47,873 bases of DNA from Candidatus Photodesmus blepharonis (lineage in GTDB: Bacteria; Pseudomonadota; Gammaproteobacteria; Enterobacterales; Vibrionaceae), in the NCBI RefSeq assembly GCF_000731795.2, contig NZ_JGVK01000029.1:1-47873 (forward strand), in the 5' to 3' direction. The position numbers and the translations under genes were made by a program. The notes beneath the pieces are model-generated. The model saw only the letters and a program-made list of their open reading frames with translations, was not told where the DNA came from and did no database searches. Below are positions 1-10,269 of this stretch, piece by piece (within the stretch, counting starts at the first letter, position 1; each line of letters begins with the position of its first letter).

Positions 1-3
1 CGT

Positions 4-78
4 TGGGCTATCGCCAAGCGGTAAGGCACCGGCTTTTGATGCCGGCATTCCCTGGTTCGAATCCAGGTAGCCCAGCCA
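4..78 (+). tRNA. tRNA-Gln (anticodon UUG)
   Basis: The acceptor stem TGGGCTA (4-10) pairs fully with TAGCCCA (68-74), followed by discriminator G75 and an encoded CCA (76-78). The anticodon stem CCGGC/GCCGG encloses a seven-base loop with TTG at 36-38, which reads glutamine codons CAA and, by wobble, CAG. The T-arm has the usual GGTTCGAATCC core. It runs convergent to the flagellin gene, 81 bases away. It may be the last member of a tRNA cluster lying before the window. Confidence 0.95.
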
Positions 79-159
79 CAGTCTGATATCTTAATTTACT
101 TTAAGCTCGCCAGTTAATACTAATTCATTTAGTGTTTAAAACAAGATGTTACGGATCAC

Positions 160-1299
160 TTATTGTAGTAGTATCATCGCAGCGTTAGGGAGTTGTTTAG
201 CTTGAGCAAGTATTGCTGTGCCTACCTGTTGTAAAATTTGAGATCTTGTTAATTGTGTCGTTTCTTTAGCAAAATCCGTATCTCTAATACGGCTATTTGA
301 AGACTCAATATTTTCTTGTATACTAGCGAGGTTGTTAATACTATAATTCAATTGATTTTGCTTCACACCAAGATCCGCGCGCTGCTTATCCACATACTTA
401 AGCGCGGCATCGATAATGCTGACCGCATTTTGTGAACCGCCGACTGAACTAATGTCAATATCTTGTACTGTACTCAAAGTACCTAATCCACCCTCTAATC
501 CAAGTTCGTCAGCTAAATTACCAGAAATACTCAACTCACCCCTTAGATTTGACTCTGAGGCAAAAATTTGCAGTCTACCTTCTTCATCAACTGATGACTG
601 CAGCCTATCCGATTGACCATTAATATATGTTGCTACTTCTTCAATATCATCACCCTTTTTAGCGATAATCTCAATAGTGATGACCTGTCCCGATTTTGTA
701 GTAAATTCAAATTTAATATCTCTTCGGCTAGATGATACAACCCACTCTTTACTCTTACCTCTTTCAGCAATAAAGGACTGACCTCCCATACGAAAATCAT
801 CAGCACGGAGACTCGTTAAACCCATAATAATCGCTTCACCAGAGTTAGCACCAATTTGAAACGATGCTTCACCAAATGATCCATTTAACAATTTCTGACC
901 ACCAAACGAAGTTGTTTCTGCAACTCGATTTAACTCATCTTGCAGCGTTATAACTTCTGCGCTAAGTGCTCGACGTTCTAATACTGAATTAACACCATTA
1001 GATGATTGAAGTGCTAAATCACGCATACGTTGCAAAATATTAGTTGATTCATTCATCGCTCCTTCCGCCGTTTGAGCAATGGCAATACCGTCATTAGCAT
1101 TCCGCATTGCCACGTCAAGAGCGCGTGATTGTGCTCTCAATCTATTAGAAATTTGCAATCCAACTGCATCATCTTTTGCACTGTTGATTCTGCTTCCTGA
1201 CGATAAACGCTCCATAGAAGTATGCAATTCACTACTCGCCTTTGCTAAATAACGCTGAGTAACTAGTGATGCAACATTAGTATTCACTGTAATGGTCAT
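160..1299 (-). CDS. fla: Flagellin (polar filament subunit)
   Basis: This is the structural subunit of the flagellar filament, exported through the flagellar type III apparatus. The protein is 379 residues, the usual Vibrio flagellin size. The N-terminal D0/D1 helices are seen in [18 protein letters not shown] and the [20 protein letters not shown] block. The C-terminal D0/D1 region contains [19 protein letters not shown] and ends in the conserved [15 protein letters not shown] tail. The ATG at 1299 is chosen because it gives the canonical flagellin N-terminus; upstream in-frame codons would add a non-homologous basic leader. An AGGAG lies about 13 bases upstream. The gene follows flgL on the same strand, as in Vibrio. 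No sigma-28 or sigma-54 element with correct spacing was found in the 125-base gap to flgL. Which Vibrio paralogue (flaA to flaE) it matches cannot be decided here. Confidence 0.95.
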   Translation of the reverse strand: MTITVNTNVASLVTQRYLAKASSELHTSMERLSSGSRINSAKDDAVGLQISNRLRAQSRALDVAMRNANDGIAIAQTAEGAMNESTNILQRMRDLALQSSNGVNSVLERRALSAEVITLQDELNRVAETTSFGGQKLLNGSFGEASFQIGANSGEAIIMGLTSLRADDFRMGGQSFIAERGKSKEWVVSSSRRDIKFEFTTKSGQVITIEIIAKKGDDIEEVATYINGQSDRLQSSVDEEGRLQIFASESNLRGELSISGNLADELGLEGGLGTLSTVQDIDISSVGGSQNAVSIIDAALKYVDKQRADLGVKQNQLNYSINNLASIQENIESSNSRIRDTDFAKETTQLTRSQILQQVGTAILAQAKQLPNAAMILLQ

Positions 1300-1372
1300 A
1301 CTTTTCTTCTTTCTCCTAGCGTATTTTAAATTCTCTTGCAAAACAGCCAACTGTTACAGTAACTCCGCAAGT

Positions 1373-1389
1373 ATTGTAGCGACTACAAT
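1373..1389. other. Short inverted repeat between flgL and flagellin
   Basis: ATTGTAG and CTACAAT form a perfect seven-base-pair stem around a CGA loop, in the leader of the flagellin gene and downstream of the flgL stop. There is no T-run, so it is a poor intrinsic terminator. It could be a 5'-UTR hairpin or an operator. Confidence 0.35.
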
Positions 1390-1424
1390 TAACGTCTAAG
1401 TTAACTATGCAAGCTAAACTCTGA

Positions 1425-2618
1425 CTATATATAATTGAAAAGAGTTAGATCTTTTGCTTTGCTAAATGCGATTTGCGATGCCTGCAGAGCTCTCGAATTT
1501 TCACTAAACTCAATCGCTGCCTTGACATAATCAAGATCTTCAAGGTTGCTTTTCGTTTTTTCTAAAATTAATCTTAGATCTTCATGATGCTGTTCTTGTA
1601 TATCAAGTGTATTAAGTCTCACACCAACATCTGTATGAGCTTGATTTAAATGAAGAAAAGCAGTATGTAATTCTCGAACAATTTGATGCAACTTTGCTGT
1701 AATATTAGAGTCTGAAATAGAACCTTGAGACAATTGAATCGCATTTTGTAAACTTTCAAAAACTGAGTAATTTTTTCTAGGTTCTAGAAGAATAGAATCT
1801 CCCTCCGTAATGCGTTTTTTAATTTGGATAGACACACTCTCATATTGAATACCTTTAGAAGGATCAAATTCATCCACTTTTACAATATTGCCATCCTTCT
1901 CTAATTGATAGCCATACTTACCTTTTGAAATCTCAATAAACGTTACTGTATAGCTAGATCGATCATTTACATCTAAATTGCTTGCGTTCTCTAACAATAA
2001 CTCCGAAGAATTTTGCAATCGATACTGCGGTTCAAAATCGCCATATGGATTACGAATTTTCATAAAAAGTTTATCGCCAGGATCACTAACAGCTATCTCT
2101 AATAGATTGGAAATTTTCATCTTTTTCTGATAGCTATTACCTATATAAATCACTGTCCCATTTTGATCAGAAAAAAATGCTTGATTTTCAGATCTAGTCC
2201 CAGAGTAAACATAGTTACCTAATTCATCTTGGGTGTTAACTAAAGCAAAAAAATTTCGCGCTATTTCTTCAATTTTTCGTGATTTAGCTTTTCTATCTTC
2301 AGATGACAGTGAACCATTAATCATTTCCATCACAGTACGTTTCGCTTCATCAATGAAAGTTTCAGCACTAGATATAATAACTTCATGGTCCTGAAGACGC
2401 TTCCGTACTAAAGCAATCGCATCTATGTATTGCCTAATCTGTTCTGACTCTTGTCCAATATTTTGAATATAATTCGTAGATAACGGATCGTCACTACTCC
2501 GTATTAACTTCTTACCAGAAGCTAATTGCACTTGATTATTATGAATTTTATTTTCTTGACGACGCAAATCATTTTGAACAGATTGATAGCTGTGAAAACT
2601 AGATATTCGATTCAACAT
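1425..2618 (-). CDS. flgL: Flagellar hook-filament junction protein FlgL (HAP3)
   Basis: FlgL forms the second hook-filament junction ring, between FlgK and the flagellin filament. The 397-residue protein matches Vibrio FlgL in length. The N-terminal flagellin-like helix carries SGKKLIRSSDDPLST (about residues 34-48), typical of FlgL. The C-terminal helix has DLDYVKAAIEFSENSRALQ, aligned with the flagellin D0/D1 C-terminal region. It begins with ATG 19 bases after flgK and is probably co-transcribed with it from the sigma-54 element upstream of flgK. No disruption is seen. Confidence 0.93.
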   Translation of the reverse strand: MLNRISSFHSYQSVQNDLRRQENKIHNNQVQLASGKKLIRSSDDPLSTNYIQNIGQESEQIRQYIDAIALVRKRLQDHEVIISSAETFIDEAKRTVMEMINGSLSSEDRKAKSRKIEEIARNFFALVNTQDELGNYVYSGTRSENQAFFSDQNGTVIYIGNSYQKKMKISNLLEIAVSDPGDKLFMKIRNPYGDFEPQYRLQNSSELLLENASNLDVNDRSSYTVTFIEISKGKYGYQLEKDGNIVKVDEFDPSKGIQYESVSIQIKKRITEGDSILLEPRKNYSVFESLQNAIQLSQGSISDSNITAKLHQIVRELHTAFLHLNQAHTDVGVRLNTLDIQEQHHEDLRLILEKTKSNLEDLDYVKAAIEFSENSRALQASQIAFSKAKDLTLFNYI

Positions 2619-2637
2619 TTTTTAATTCCCTTCCCTA

Positions 2638-4497
2638 CTATCTCAAAGCCAAAATCGCGTTGAAGGTATCATTTGCCGTCTGTAAAATTCGTGAGGATGC
2701 CATATAAGCTTGTTGGAATTTCATCATATTAGCTGCTTCTTCATCAAGATTTACCCCAGCAATTGAAGCAATACGTTCCTCTGAAACTTTCTTTTCCAAA
2801 CGCGAGATATCAGCCAAACGTGAGGCTATCGATGTCTTTAAACTGATATCAGTATTAAGATCATAGTAAATATCCAGAATCGTTGATTCTTCGCTATTAA
2901 GCACTTTATCTCTCTGTAAATTCTGCATCTTAAGCAAATTTCCATTATCGCCTTCTGAAGGGACAAGATTGACCCTAAACTTGGCATTCGACAAAGCTCC
3001 GGCAGTCAATTCAAAGGTCGTACCTCGCACTGCAATAGGACTAGACGGTGGATATTTCTGTGGTTTTAATAATATTTTTCCGTTAGTGTCAGTAACTACA
3101 AATTGATTTCCCTCTTTTGATATCACAATTTCAAACTCACGTAAATCACCTACTGTCATGACTCTAAATTCAGCTTTACCTCTAGCAGTATTCAACCCTT
3201 CGTAGCTTTGCGCTGCAATTTCCATTGGATCATTCGTTGCCATTTGAATATGAGCGGCACCATGACGAGTTGGTCGAATTAATACTTTCTCTCCTATCTC
3301 TAAATTGTTATTCACTTCAATACGAATTCCATCAAAAACTAAAAAATTATCCACTAGAGGCACTGAAAATTGCTTTCCATTTGGCGATGTTACCATGTAA
3401 TTGGCATCGACATATTCGATCAGATACTCCCCTTGCTTGATCTGGTTTATATCTTCAATAAAAACAGAAAAATCAGCACTTGAATTTCCAGCTTGAACTA
3501 CGCGAGACTTAACTGCTAAATCTGAATTCACATCAGTAAAAATTAAACTTCCTATATTTCCGCGTAAATCTAAACCTTGCGACTGAAGTTTATTGAGTTC
3601 ATAAGCAAATGACAAACTCATACGACCAATTTCATCCATAACCTGAGGGATATATTTATTACGCATATCAAGTAAAGCTCCGATCTCACCATCAATATCT
3701 TTGCTTAGAACAGCTTTCGTTCCTTCGCCTTCAAGCATACCTAAACGAAATTGATTCACATCAGGGTAACCATCGATAATTTTCAATTCGCTAACTTCCA
3801 ACCCTGAAACCAACGTATTTCCATTACCAATGTGAACATTATAACCTTTATTATCTTTATATGGTGTGATAATAACTTTTATATATCTACACAAGTCAGA
3901 TATAAGCTTTGCATGTTGATCCAATACATCATTATTTTGCTCAGATGTGCGCATCATTAAGCGTTTTAGATCGCGCAGTTCATAAGCAAGTTGATTAATA
4001 CGTTCAACCCCAACATTGAGTTTTTTATCAATGATATCGGATTGTAATCGAATAGTTTCATATAAATTATTTAAGCTATTAGCAATCACGGCTGCTTTTT
4101 CCAATACAATCTTACGAACACCGATATCATTTGGACTATCGGCTAATGCTTTGATAGAACTGAACCATTCGTTGAAACTATCTGGAATATTTTCGGCTAC
4201 GATAGAAGAAAGCATACTGAAACTTTCTTCCATATTTTGATTAAAAGCGAAATTAGTTACTGATGAATTAAATTCATTAAGAGAAAATTGATCCCATGAA
4301 CGACGAATTTTTTCCACATGCACACCCATGCTATATACTTCTCCATCATGCTGACGAGGAGGATTACTTGCCTGTATAACTGACTGGCGACTATAACCTT
4401 CTGTATTAACATTAGAAATGTTGTGACCTGTAATATTGAGTTGTTTCTGAGCTGTTAGAACACTTTGTCTACCTATATCAAAAAGATCCGAGACCAT
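2638..4497 (-). CDS. flgK: Flagellar hook-associated protein FlgK (HAP1)
   Basis: FlgK forms the first junction zone at the distal end of the hook. The 619-residue protein begins with the hook/rod family N-terminal motif QKQLNITGHNISNVNTEGYS (about residues 17-36). It ends with a C-terminal helix containing NLDEEAANMMKFQQAYMASS and ILQTANDTFNAILAL, the usual FlgK signature. The large middle part is variable, as in the family. The ATG at 4497 follows a short leader containing a good -24/-12 sigma-54 element (4541-4555). With flgL it probably forms a transcription unit separable from flgB-J. Confidence 0.95.
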   Translation of the reverse strand: MVSDLFDIGRQSVLTAQKQLNITGHNISNVNTEGYSRQSVIQASNPPRQHDGEVYSMGVHVEKIRRSWDQFSLNEFNSSVTNFAFNQNMEESFSMLSSIVAENIPDSFNEWFSSIKALADSPNDIGVRKIVLEKAAVIANSLNNLYETIRLQSDIIDKKLNVGVERINQLAYELRDLKRLMMRTSEQNNDVLDQHAKLISDLCRYIKVIITPYKDNKGYNVHIGNGNTLVSGLEVSELKIIDGYPDVNQFRLGMLEGEGTKAVLSKDIDGEIGALLDMRNKYIPQVMDEIGRMSLSFAYELNKLQSQGLDLRGNIGSLIFTDVNSDLAVKSRVVQAGNSSADFSVFIEDINQIKQGEYLIEYVDANYMVTSPNGKQFSVPLVDNFLVFDGIRIEVNNNLEIGEKVLIRPTRHGAAHIQMATNDPMEIAAQSYEGLNTARGKAEFRVMTVGDLREFEIVISKEGNQFVVTDTNGKILLKPQKYPPSSPIAVRGTTFELTAGALSNAKFRVNLVPSEGDNGNLLKMQNLQRDKVLNSEESTILDIYYDLNTDISLKTSIASRLADISRLEKKVSEERIASIAGVNLDEEAANMMKFQQAYMASSRILQTANDTFNAILALR

Positions 4498-4540
4498 ATT
4501 CCCCCCAATTCGTGGTTACTTAATGTCTTTGAATTATCAG

Positions 4541-4555
4541 GCAATGTTTGCACCA
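4541..4555 (-). promoter_or_regulatory. Sigma-54 (RpoN) promoter of flgKL
   Basis: Read on the minus strand this is TGGTGCAAACATTGC. The GG (-24) and GC (-12) dinucleotides are separated by exactly ten bases, and the -12 TTGC block is intact. The predicted start is near 4529, about 31 bases before the flgK ATG. Class III flagellar operons in Vibrio are driven by sigma-54 with FlrC. The FlrC site itself was not identified. Confidence 0.65.
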
Positions 4556-4584
4556 AAATAAGTGTTTGAACAAATAAACAACTT

Positions 4585-5445
4585 CTATAAAACCGTTTTT
4601 GACAGCTGTTCTATATGTTCTTTAATATGCAGAACTTTATCAGCATATAGAGGATCTGTCGCGTAACCGGCTTTATGAACAGTACGAATAAAACCTTCAT
4701 CATTATTGCTGTATTGTAGTGCTTTTCTATAACGAGGGTTTTGATCAAGAAAATTCACATAATCATTAAAGCTATCTCGATAAGTCCGATAAGATCGAAA
4801 TACTGCTTTCTCTTTAACTGGCATACCACAATGGTACTCCAAGACTTGTTTAACCAACTTATCTCCCTGCCAAGTTTTATCTGCCTTGATATTAAATAAA
4901 TTTTTACTGCTACCATTGACATTTTGAGCAATTTTCTGACCCCAACCCGTTTCTAAAGCTGCTTGAGCCAACAGCAACGATGAACTAACCCCAAGAACCT
5001 TTGCAAACTGATCAGCATACGGCTGCATTAAAGTAACAAAACCTTCTTGTGAATTAAAATATGTTGATTCAGATTTTGTTGATAAATTCAAATTTTTTTC
5101 ATATACCGCTGCATCATTTTTTTTTGAGGTAAAACTTAAACTTAACTGCGCAACAATCATATCAGACAATCCAAACAAATTTGAGTTACTTAAATTGCTT
5201 GATATTTGTTCATCTAACATTTGACGATAAAATTTCTCATTGTTGTTTGCAATAAAATCAGATTCGAAAGCCAAATTTGCAGAACGCATTGAATTAAACA
5301 AAATTGAAATAAAAATGGATTCAAATTGATTCGCTACTGCGGTTAGAACCTCTTTTTCATTGCCAATAAGTTTAGCTTGCTGACGTAATCGATCTAAACT
5401 AGCAACATCGTAAATGAAGTCGACATTACTCCGATTAGTAACCAT
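4585..5445 (-). CDS. flgJ: Flagellar rod assembly protein / peptidoglycan hydrolase FlgJ
   Basis: FlgJ is a two-domain periplasmic protein that caps the growing rod and locally opens the peptidoglycan. Residues about 15-105 form the rod-binding domain (AVANQFESIFISILFNSMR). Residues about 140-286 form a glucosaminidase domain with the catalytic-glutamate motif AALETGWGQ (Glu165) and FNIKADKTWQG downstream. At 286 residues it is somewhat shorter than free-living Vibrio FlgJ as I recall it; the shortening appears to be in the linker. The ATG at 5445 lies eight bases after flgI. The active-site motif is preserved, so it is probably functional. Confidence 0.94.
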   Translation of the reverse strand: MVTNRSNVDFIYDVASLDRLRQQAKLIGNEKEVLTAVANQFESIFISILFNSMRSANLAFESDFIANNNEKFYRQMLDEQISSNLSNSNLFGLSDMIVAQLSLSFTSKKNDAAVYEKNLNLSTKSESTYFNSQEGFVTLMQPYADQFAKVLGVSSSLLLAQAALETGWGQKIAQNVNGSSKNLFNIKADKTWQGDKLVKQVLEYHCGMPVKEKAVFRSYRTYRDSFNDYVNFLDQNPRYRKALQYSNNDEGFIRTVHKAGYATDPLYADKVLHIKEHIEQLSKTVL

Positions 5446-5453
5446 ACCATTCC

Positions 5454-6488
5454 TTAGATAATAATTAATTTACCTTCAATTGCTCCTGCTTGTTTCAAAG
5501 CTTGCAAAATAGCCATCAAATCTGAAGGCGCTGCACCTACTTCATTTACTGTTCTCACTAGATCATCTAATGTCGAACCTGGCTCAAACTTAAACATTCT
5601 ACCCTCCTTTCCATCAGTATCTAAACTATATTCTTCTATCGCTACTGTCATAGCACCGTGGGTAACAGCGGAAGGTTTGAGACGAACATGTTTACCAATT
5701 ACAATGGTACCTGTACGTGAATTAATGATAATTTTTGCTGAACTATCAGCTGGATTGAACTCTAGATTTTCAATTGTTGATAGAAAAACTACTCGTTCAC
5801 TAACATCTCTCGGCGCACGCACTTTTACTGTAGTTGCATCAATTGCAAATGCTATTTGAGAACCGAGAAAATCATTTACTGCATCAACCATACGCTGAGC
5901 AGTTGTGAAATCAGAGTCCAATAAATGAAACGTGATAAAGTCGCCACGACTGAATGGAGTTGGGATTTCTCTTTCAACAATAGCTCCGTTTAAAATCATA
6001 CCGGCAGTTGGGTTATTTCCAATAACTTTTGAACCATCATCAGCATTTAGACTAAAATTACTGACAAGTAGATTTCCTTGAGCAACAGCATAAATTTCTC
6101 CATCTAAACCCTTAAGAAAGGTTTGCACTAAAGTGCCACCTCGAAGACTTTTTGCAGAACCAATAGACGAAACTACAACGTCGATGGATTGTCCTTGTTT
6201 AGAAAAAGCAGGCATATTAGCTGTTACAATCACAGCTGCAACATTTTTATTCTTAGGTTTAACTCCAGGGGGCAACACAATACCAAATTTCTGAAGCATA
6301 ACATTGAAACTTTGATCTGTGAAAGGCGTTGATTCTCCTGTACCCACTAAGCCGGTAACCAAGCCATAACCAACTAATTGATTGCTACGAATCCCTGCTA
6401 CTTCAGATACATCTTTAATTCGTGCTGCTTCTGCTCTTACAAAGACACCTAAGAGACTAACAAGCAACAGAAAAAAAAATTTCACCAC
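5454..6488 (-). CDS. flgI: Flagellar P-ring protein FlgI
   Basis: FlgI polymerises into the periplasmic P ring, the bushing around the rod in the peptidoglycan layer. The 344-residue protein begins with a Sec signal peptide (hydrophobic [14 protein letters not shown], cleavage likely after AEA). The mature N-terminus has [20 protein letters not shown] and GLVGTGEST, highly conserved in FlgI. The C-terminal [20 protein letters not shown] is also diagnostic. The start is GTG at 6488, with a second GTG next to it; a GGTGGA block serves as ribosome binding site. FlgA, encoded at 13737, is its chaperone. Confidence 0.95.
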   Translation of the reverse strand: MVKFFFLLLVSLLGVFVRAEAARIKDVSEVAGIRSNQLVGYGLVTGLVGTGESTPFTDQSFNVMLQKFGIVLPPGVKPKNKNVAAVIVTANMPAFSKQGQSIDVVVSSIGSAKSLRGGTLVQTFLKGLDGEIYAVAQGNLLVSNFSLNADDGSKVIGNNPTAGMILNGAIVEREIPTPFSRGDFITFHLLDSDFTTAQRMVDAVNDFLGSQIAFAIDATTVKVRAPRDVSERVVFLSTIENLEFNPADSSAKIIINSRTGTIVIGKHVRLKPSAVTHGAMTVAIEEYSLDTDGKEGRMFKFEPGSTLDDLVRTVNEVGAAPSDLMAILQALKQAGAIEGKLIII

Positions 6489-6527
6489 TCCACCTTTAAA
6501 TCCACTAAAAATAACAATATTAAAAAA

Positions 6528-7310
6528 TTACAGAGACGCGCCAAAGAATTGTGCAAAAAATTTAGGTTTTTGTATATCTTGATTAGATCCAGTAGTAGAG
6601 TACTGAATTCGAGCGTTAAAAACTCGCTTTGAAACAACAGTATTATCAAAATCGATATCGACCGGACGAATAATACCGCTGAATCGAATATATTCATCAC
6701 CCGTATTCAACGTCAACCATTTTTCACCGCGAACTACTAAATTACCGTTAGTCAATACCTCAACTACTTCAACAGTAACTGAACCGGCAATACTATTGCT
6801 CTGATTGGATTCCGCACTCCCAGAAAATTTATTATCATTGCTTAATTTATACGAAAAATTGTGATCATCAATGTCAAGTACCTTACCACCAAGCTCCAGC
6901 GGAGCCATCGATAAATCGTTATTTTTTGAAAGACCAGAATTAGCACTCTTTGCTGCTTTGGTATTTTCATGTAACTGGACAGTGATAATATCGCCAACAG
7001 CATGCGATCTTGAATTAGTATATAAACTATTGGAGTTACTTAGACTAAACAATGAGCCTGTTTCTGCTATATAGTGTTTAGGTGTATGTTTAGGATAAAT
7101 AGGACTCCAAATAGGATCACCTTTCTTCACTGGTTCAGAATGAGAATGAACAGTTCTAGAACTATTATCTTCGTTTTCCTTAACAGTATCTATCGTTTTT
7201 TTATTCTGCATAGAATCTGGAACTTTAATTAACGGATCAAACGCACTACAACCTAAAAGCGGCATAAGAACCAAAATTACGGATAATAAGAACATGTGCT
7301 TATCCCACAA
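6528..7310 (-). CDS. flgH: Flagellar L-ring lipoprotein FlgH
   Basis: FlgH forms the outer-membrane L ring. The protein has a lipoprotein signal peptide with lipobox LLGC, so the mature form would start at cysteine. FlgH family stretches are [29 protein letters not shown] and the C-terminal [29 protein letters not shown]. The start is uncertain. TTG at 7310 gives 260 residues and a basic n-region (WDKH) but no Shine-Dalgarno. ATG at 7295 gives 255 residues with GGGATA five bases upstream, but no positive charge before the hydrophobic core. The gene starts a few bases after flgG in the flgB-J operon. Confidence 0.92.
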   Translation of the reverse strand: MWDKHMFLLSVILVLMPLLGCSAFDPLIKVPDSMQNKKTIDTVKENEDNSSRTVHSHSEPVKKGDPIWSPIYPKHTPKHYIAETGSLFSLSNSNSLYTNSRSHAVGDIITVQLHENTKAAKSANSGLSKNNDLSMAPLELGGKVLDIDDHNFSYKLSNDNKFSGSAESNQSNSIAGSVTVEVVEVLTNGNLVVRGEKWLTLNTGDEYIRFSGIIRPVDIDFDNTVVSKRVFNARIQYSTTGSNQDIQKPKFFAQFFGASL

Positions 7311-7315
7311 TAATG

Positions 7316-8104
7316 CTATAATTGTTGATTAATGAAACCCATCATTTCGTCGACTGCAGAAATAACTTTAGAATTCATTTCATATACACGCTGAGCCTCA
7401 ATCATGTTTACCAACTCTTCGGTCACATTGACGTTTGATGTTTCTAACATCGACTGACGTATGCTACCAAAACCCTCTAAGCCAGGTACACCCTCTTGAG
7501 GTACACCACTTGCCCCAGTTGGCAAATAAAGATTTTGACCAATTGGCTCTAAACCACTTGGGTTTATAAAATCTACAGTAGTAATTTGACCAACGACTTG
7601 ATTCTCTTGCTGACCTCGAACACGCACTGATACTTCACCATCAGTACTGATAGTAATATTAATTGCGTTATCCGGAATTGTAATTTCCGGTTCTAAGCTG
7701 TAACCAGCACCGGAAGTCACGACTTCACCCACATCGTTCACGGTAAATTGACCATTCCGAGTATAACCTACGCTGCCATCAGGCATTAAAATTTGAAAAA
7801 AACCATCACCTTCTATCATCATATCCAAACTGTTAGTTGTGGTCTGCGTATTCCCTTGACTATGTATCTTTTGCGTCGCGACAACTTTAGAACCTGCACC
7901 AAGCATTAAACCACTAGGTAGCTCAGTATTTTGAGATGACTGACCACCAGGTTGGTTAATATTTTGATAAAACAGATCTTCAAACACAACATGGCTTTTT
8001 TTATACCCAACTGTTGACGCATTAGCCAAGTTATTAGAAATATTAGAAATATTCACTTGCTGTGCATCCAAACCACTCTTGCTGACCCATAATGCAGGGT
8101 ACAT
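7316..8104 (-). CDS. flgG: Flagellar distal rod protein FlgG
   Basis: FlgG builds the distal rod that passes through the P and L rings. The length of 262 residues is standard. The N-terminal motif [20 protein letters not shown] and the C-terminal [20 protein letters not shown] are the paired rod/hook signatures. The [20 protein letters not shown] stretch is typical of FlgG and FlgF. The ATG at 8104 is preceded by AGGAG. It is in the middle of the flgB-J operon with short gaps on both sides. It is clearly FlgG by order and by the [15 protein letters not shown] segment. Confidence 0.95.
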   Translation of the reverse strand: MYPALWVSKSGLDAQQVNISNISNNLANASTVGYKKSHVVFEDLFYQNINQPGGQSSQNTELPSGLMLGAGSKVVATQKIHSQGNTQTTTNSLDMMIEGDGFFQILMPDGSVGYTRNGQFTVNDVGEVVTSGAGYSLEPEITIPDNAINITISTDGEVSVRVRGQQENQVVGQITTVDFINPSGLEPIGQNLYLPTGASGVPQEGVPGLEGFGSIRQSMLETSNVNVTEELVNMIEAQRVYEMNSKVISAVDEMMGFINQQL

Positions 8105-8125
8105 AATTATCTCCTTAGATTCTCA

Positions 8126-8875
8126 CTAATTTGTACTGCTAATTAAAGAAGCAGACGCCTTGTCCATATCTTCTATAGTACTCATCATCTTTATCTGTAC
8201 TTCAAACTGTCTTTGTAAATCGATCAAGTTCGTCATTTCAGTGACAGAGTTAACATTGCTTCCTTCAACAGCACCTGTAAGTAGCCTTATATTGGTATCA
8301 GTTTCATACACCGCATCTTGCCCTTTCAGATGAAAAAGACCGTTTGAACCTTTGAATAAAGGCTGATTACTACTGGTTAATTTAATACGATTAACAATTT
8401 CGATTGCATCAGCTGGAGCACCTTGCGGAACTACAGAAACAGTTCCATCGCTACCAATCTCTACTTTACTGAGTGGGATCGGTAATGTTATAGGTGTATT
8501 AGTATCACCTAAAACTAAATGACCAAACGAATTAGTCAACAAACCATTTTTATTGATACTGAAGCTACCATTACGCGTCAGTCCTTCATTACCTGTTTGA
8601 TCTAATACTGAAATCCAACCATCACCCTGAATGATCATATCTAAATCACGACCAGTGGTAATCACATTACCTTGAGAAAAATTTTGTCCTGGACGCTCTA
8701 CCATACTAAATACACGACTAGGAAAACCTACACCATATACTTGCATTGATCTAGCTTGCGCTAAATCAGAACGAAAACCTGTGGTGTTAACATTTGCTAA
8801 GTTGTTAGCCCTTAGTTGTATAGCTTGCATACTTTGCTTTGCACCGCTCATCGCTAAAAATAACGCGTGATCCAT
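8126..8875 (-). CDS. flgF: Flagellar proximal rod protein FlgF
   Basis: FlgF is one of the proximal rod proteins. From ATG 8875 the product is 249 residues, beginning MDHALFLAMSGAKQSMQ, which matches the Vibrio FlgF N-terminus. An upstream in-frame TTG at 8887 would only add four residues and would overlap the GGGATGG ribosome-binding sequence, so it is rejected. Family motifs are LRANNLANVNTTGFRSDLAQ near the N-terminus, DLDMIIQGDGWISV in the middle, and NVNSVTEMTNLIDLQRQFEV near the C-terminus. It follows flgE with a gap of 68 bases. Confidence 0.94.
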   Translation of the reverse strand: MDHALFLAMSGAKQSMQAIQLRANNLANVNTTGFRSDLAQARSMQVYGVGFPSRVFSMVERPGQNFSQGNVITTGRDLDMIIQGDGWISVLDQTGNEGLTRNGSFSINKNGLLTNSFGHLVLGDTNTPITLPIPLSKVEIGSDGTVSVVPQGAPADAIEIVNRIKLTSSNQPLFKGSNGLFHLKGQDAVYETDTNIRLLTGAVEGSNVNSVTEMTNLIDLQRQFEVQIKMMSTIEDMDKASASLISSTN

Positions 8876-8943
8876 AATCCATCCCAATCATTGTACTTTT
8901 AAAAACATCTCAGTAGACCGCAAAAAGAGTGCCGATAACACAA

Positions 8944-10248
8944 TTAACGAATTTGCAGAATATTTTTTTGCAATTGATTATGAACTTCTAAGGAACGTGA
9001 ATTTGCCTGAAAATTACGTTGGGCAGAAATCAGATCGACCAACTCTTGAGTCATATCTATATTTGATTGTTCCAAACTACCATTGTTAATAGTGCCAAAC
9101 GCACCTTTATTAGATTCACCCCAAATCTTACTACCAGAAAATTGTGTTGAATCCCACTGAGTACCACCTCTTTTATCAAGACCTTGCTCGTTTGGAACTC
9201 GAGCCATAGCAACTCGACCTAAATTTACATTTTCACCATTGGAATAAGCGCCTAGCAGTGTACCATTTTCATCAAAATCAATTTTGGTTAAAAAACCAGT
9301 TGTTGCCCCATCTTCATAAAATTTGCTCAGTTCAAACGGTGCAGAATACTGTGTTGCCGTATTTAAACTAAATGATAACGTCTGAGTAGTATCTGCACCA
9401 TTTAAATCAACTGGATTCAATCCAGAACCCAACGCTTCCGATACAACGTTCTGATTATTATTCAAACTTGAAAGTGTCCCGTCATTATTAAATCTCATCG
9501 TATGACCGACATGTCCAACTGGAGATATCGCATCACCACCTACGATATTAATCGCTTTCTCACCAGCTTGATCAGTTACTGTATAATATGTTTGCCATGT
9601 ATTTGCCTGATTTTTATCTTTTAAATAGTATGTCGTTAATTTATAAGATTGACCCATAGAATCATAGATACTTGAGGATGTAGAACGGTTATAAGTGTCA
9701 GGATCGTTATAATCAAATAGAGAAGGATCTTTCATATCCCCATTTGCAGGCAAATTAACACCAACATCAATATTAGCCGTTTGTTTTGGTTTACCGAATT
9801 CTGCAGGGATAGATAATGGACTAGGTTCATAGGATAACACGTCACCAGTGTCTTTATTAACTTGATAACCGAGCACAAATTGATCATTTGCTGTTACAAT
9901 ATAATTATCTTTGTTAATATGAAAAGAACCGTTACGCGTTAGTTCATTTTGCTGAGGTATCAAACGGTCTTTCGCTACCACAAAAAATCCTGTACCAGAT
10001 ATACGCAAATCCATGGGATTATTAGTATAAATACTTGAACCTTCATGAAATTGTTGAGCAACTTTGCTCGCCTGAACACCTTGACCAGGAGTAGTTTTAG
10101 CATTAGTAAATAAGGAAGTTGAATGCACATCACCAAACTCTGCGCGAGACTCCTTAAAACCAAATGTGTTTGCATTTGCAATATTATTGCTCGTAGTGTT
10201 CAGATCCAACTGAGCCGCAGATAAACCGCTTAAAGATACATACGACAT
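8944..10248 (-). CDS. flgE: Flagellar hook protein FlgE
   Basis: FlgE polymerises into the hook, the universal joint between rod and filament. The 434-residue protein has the N-terminal signature LDLNTTSNNIANANTFGFKE and the C-terminal DMTQELVDLISAQRNFQAN. The central part is the exposed hook domain of Vibrio length. ATG at 10248 has AGGAG nine bases upstream. Its assembly needs the scaffold FlgD, encoded immediately upstream. No frameshift is seen. Confidence 0.95.
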   Translation of the reverse strand: MSYVSLSGLSAAQLDLNTTSNNIANANTFGFKESRAEFGDVHSTSLFTNAKTTPGQGVQASKVAQQFHEGSSIYTNNPMDLRISGTGFFVVAKDRLIPQQNELTRNGSFHINKDNYIVTANDQFVLGYQVNKDTGDVLSYEPSPLSIPAEFGKPKQTANIDVGVNLPANGDMKDPSLFDYNDPDTYNRSTSSSIYDSMGQSYKLTTYYLKDKNQANTWQTYYTVTDQAGEKAINIVGGDAISPVGHVGHTMRFNNDGTLSSLNNNQNVVSEALGSGLNPVDLNGADTTQTLSFSLNTATQYSAPFELSKFYEDGATTGFLTKIDFDENGTLLGAYSNGENVNLGRVAMARVPNEQGLDKRGGTQWDSTQFSGSKIWGESNKGAFGTINNGSLEQSNIDMTQELVDLISAQRNFQANSRSLEVHNQLQKNILQIR

Positions 10249-10269
10249 TACTATAATCTCCTAATTTAG

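Noticed and set aside
1335..1350. TTGGCTGTTTTGCAA on the minus strand as flagellin sigma-54 promoter
   Set aside because: Only seven bases separate GG and GC, while ten are required.
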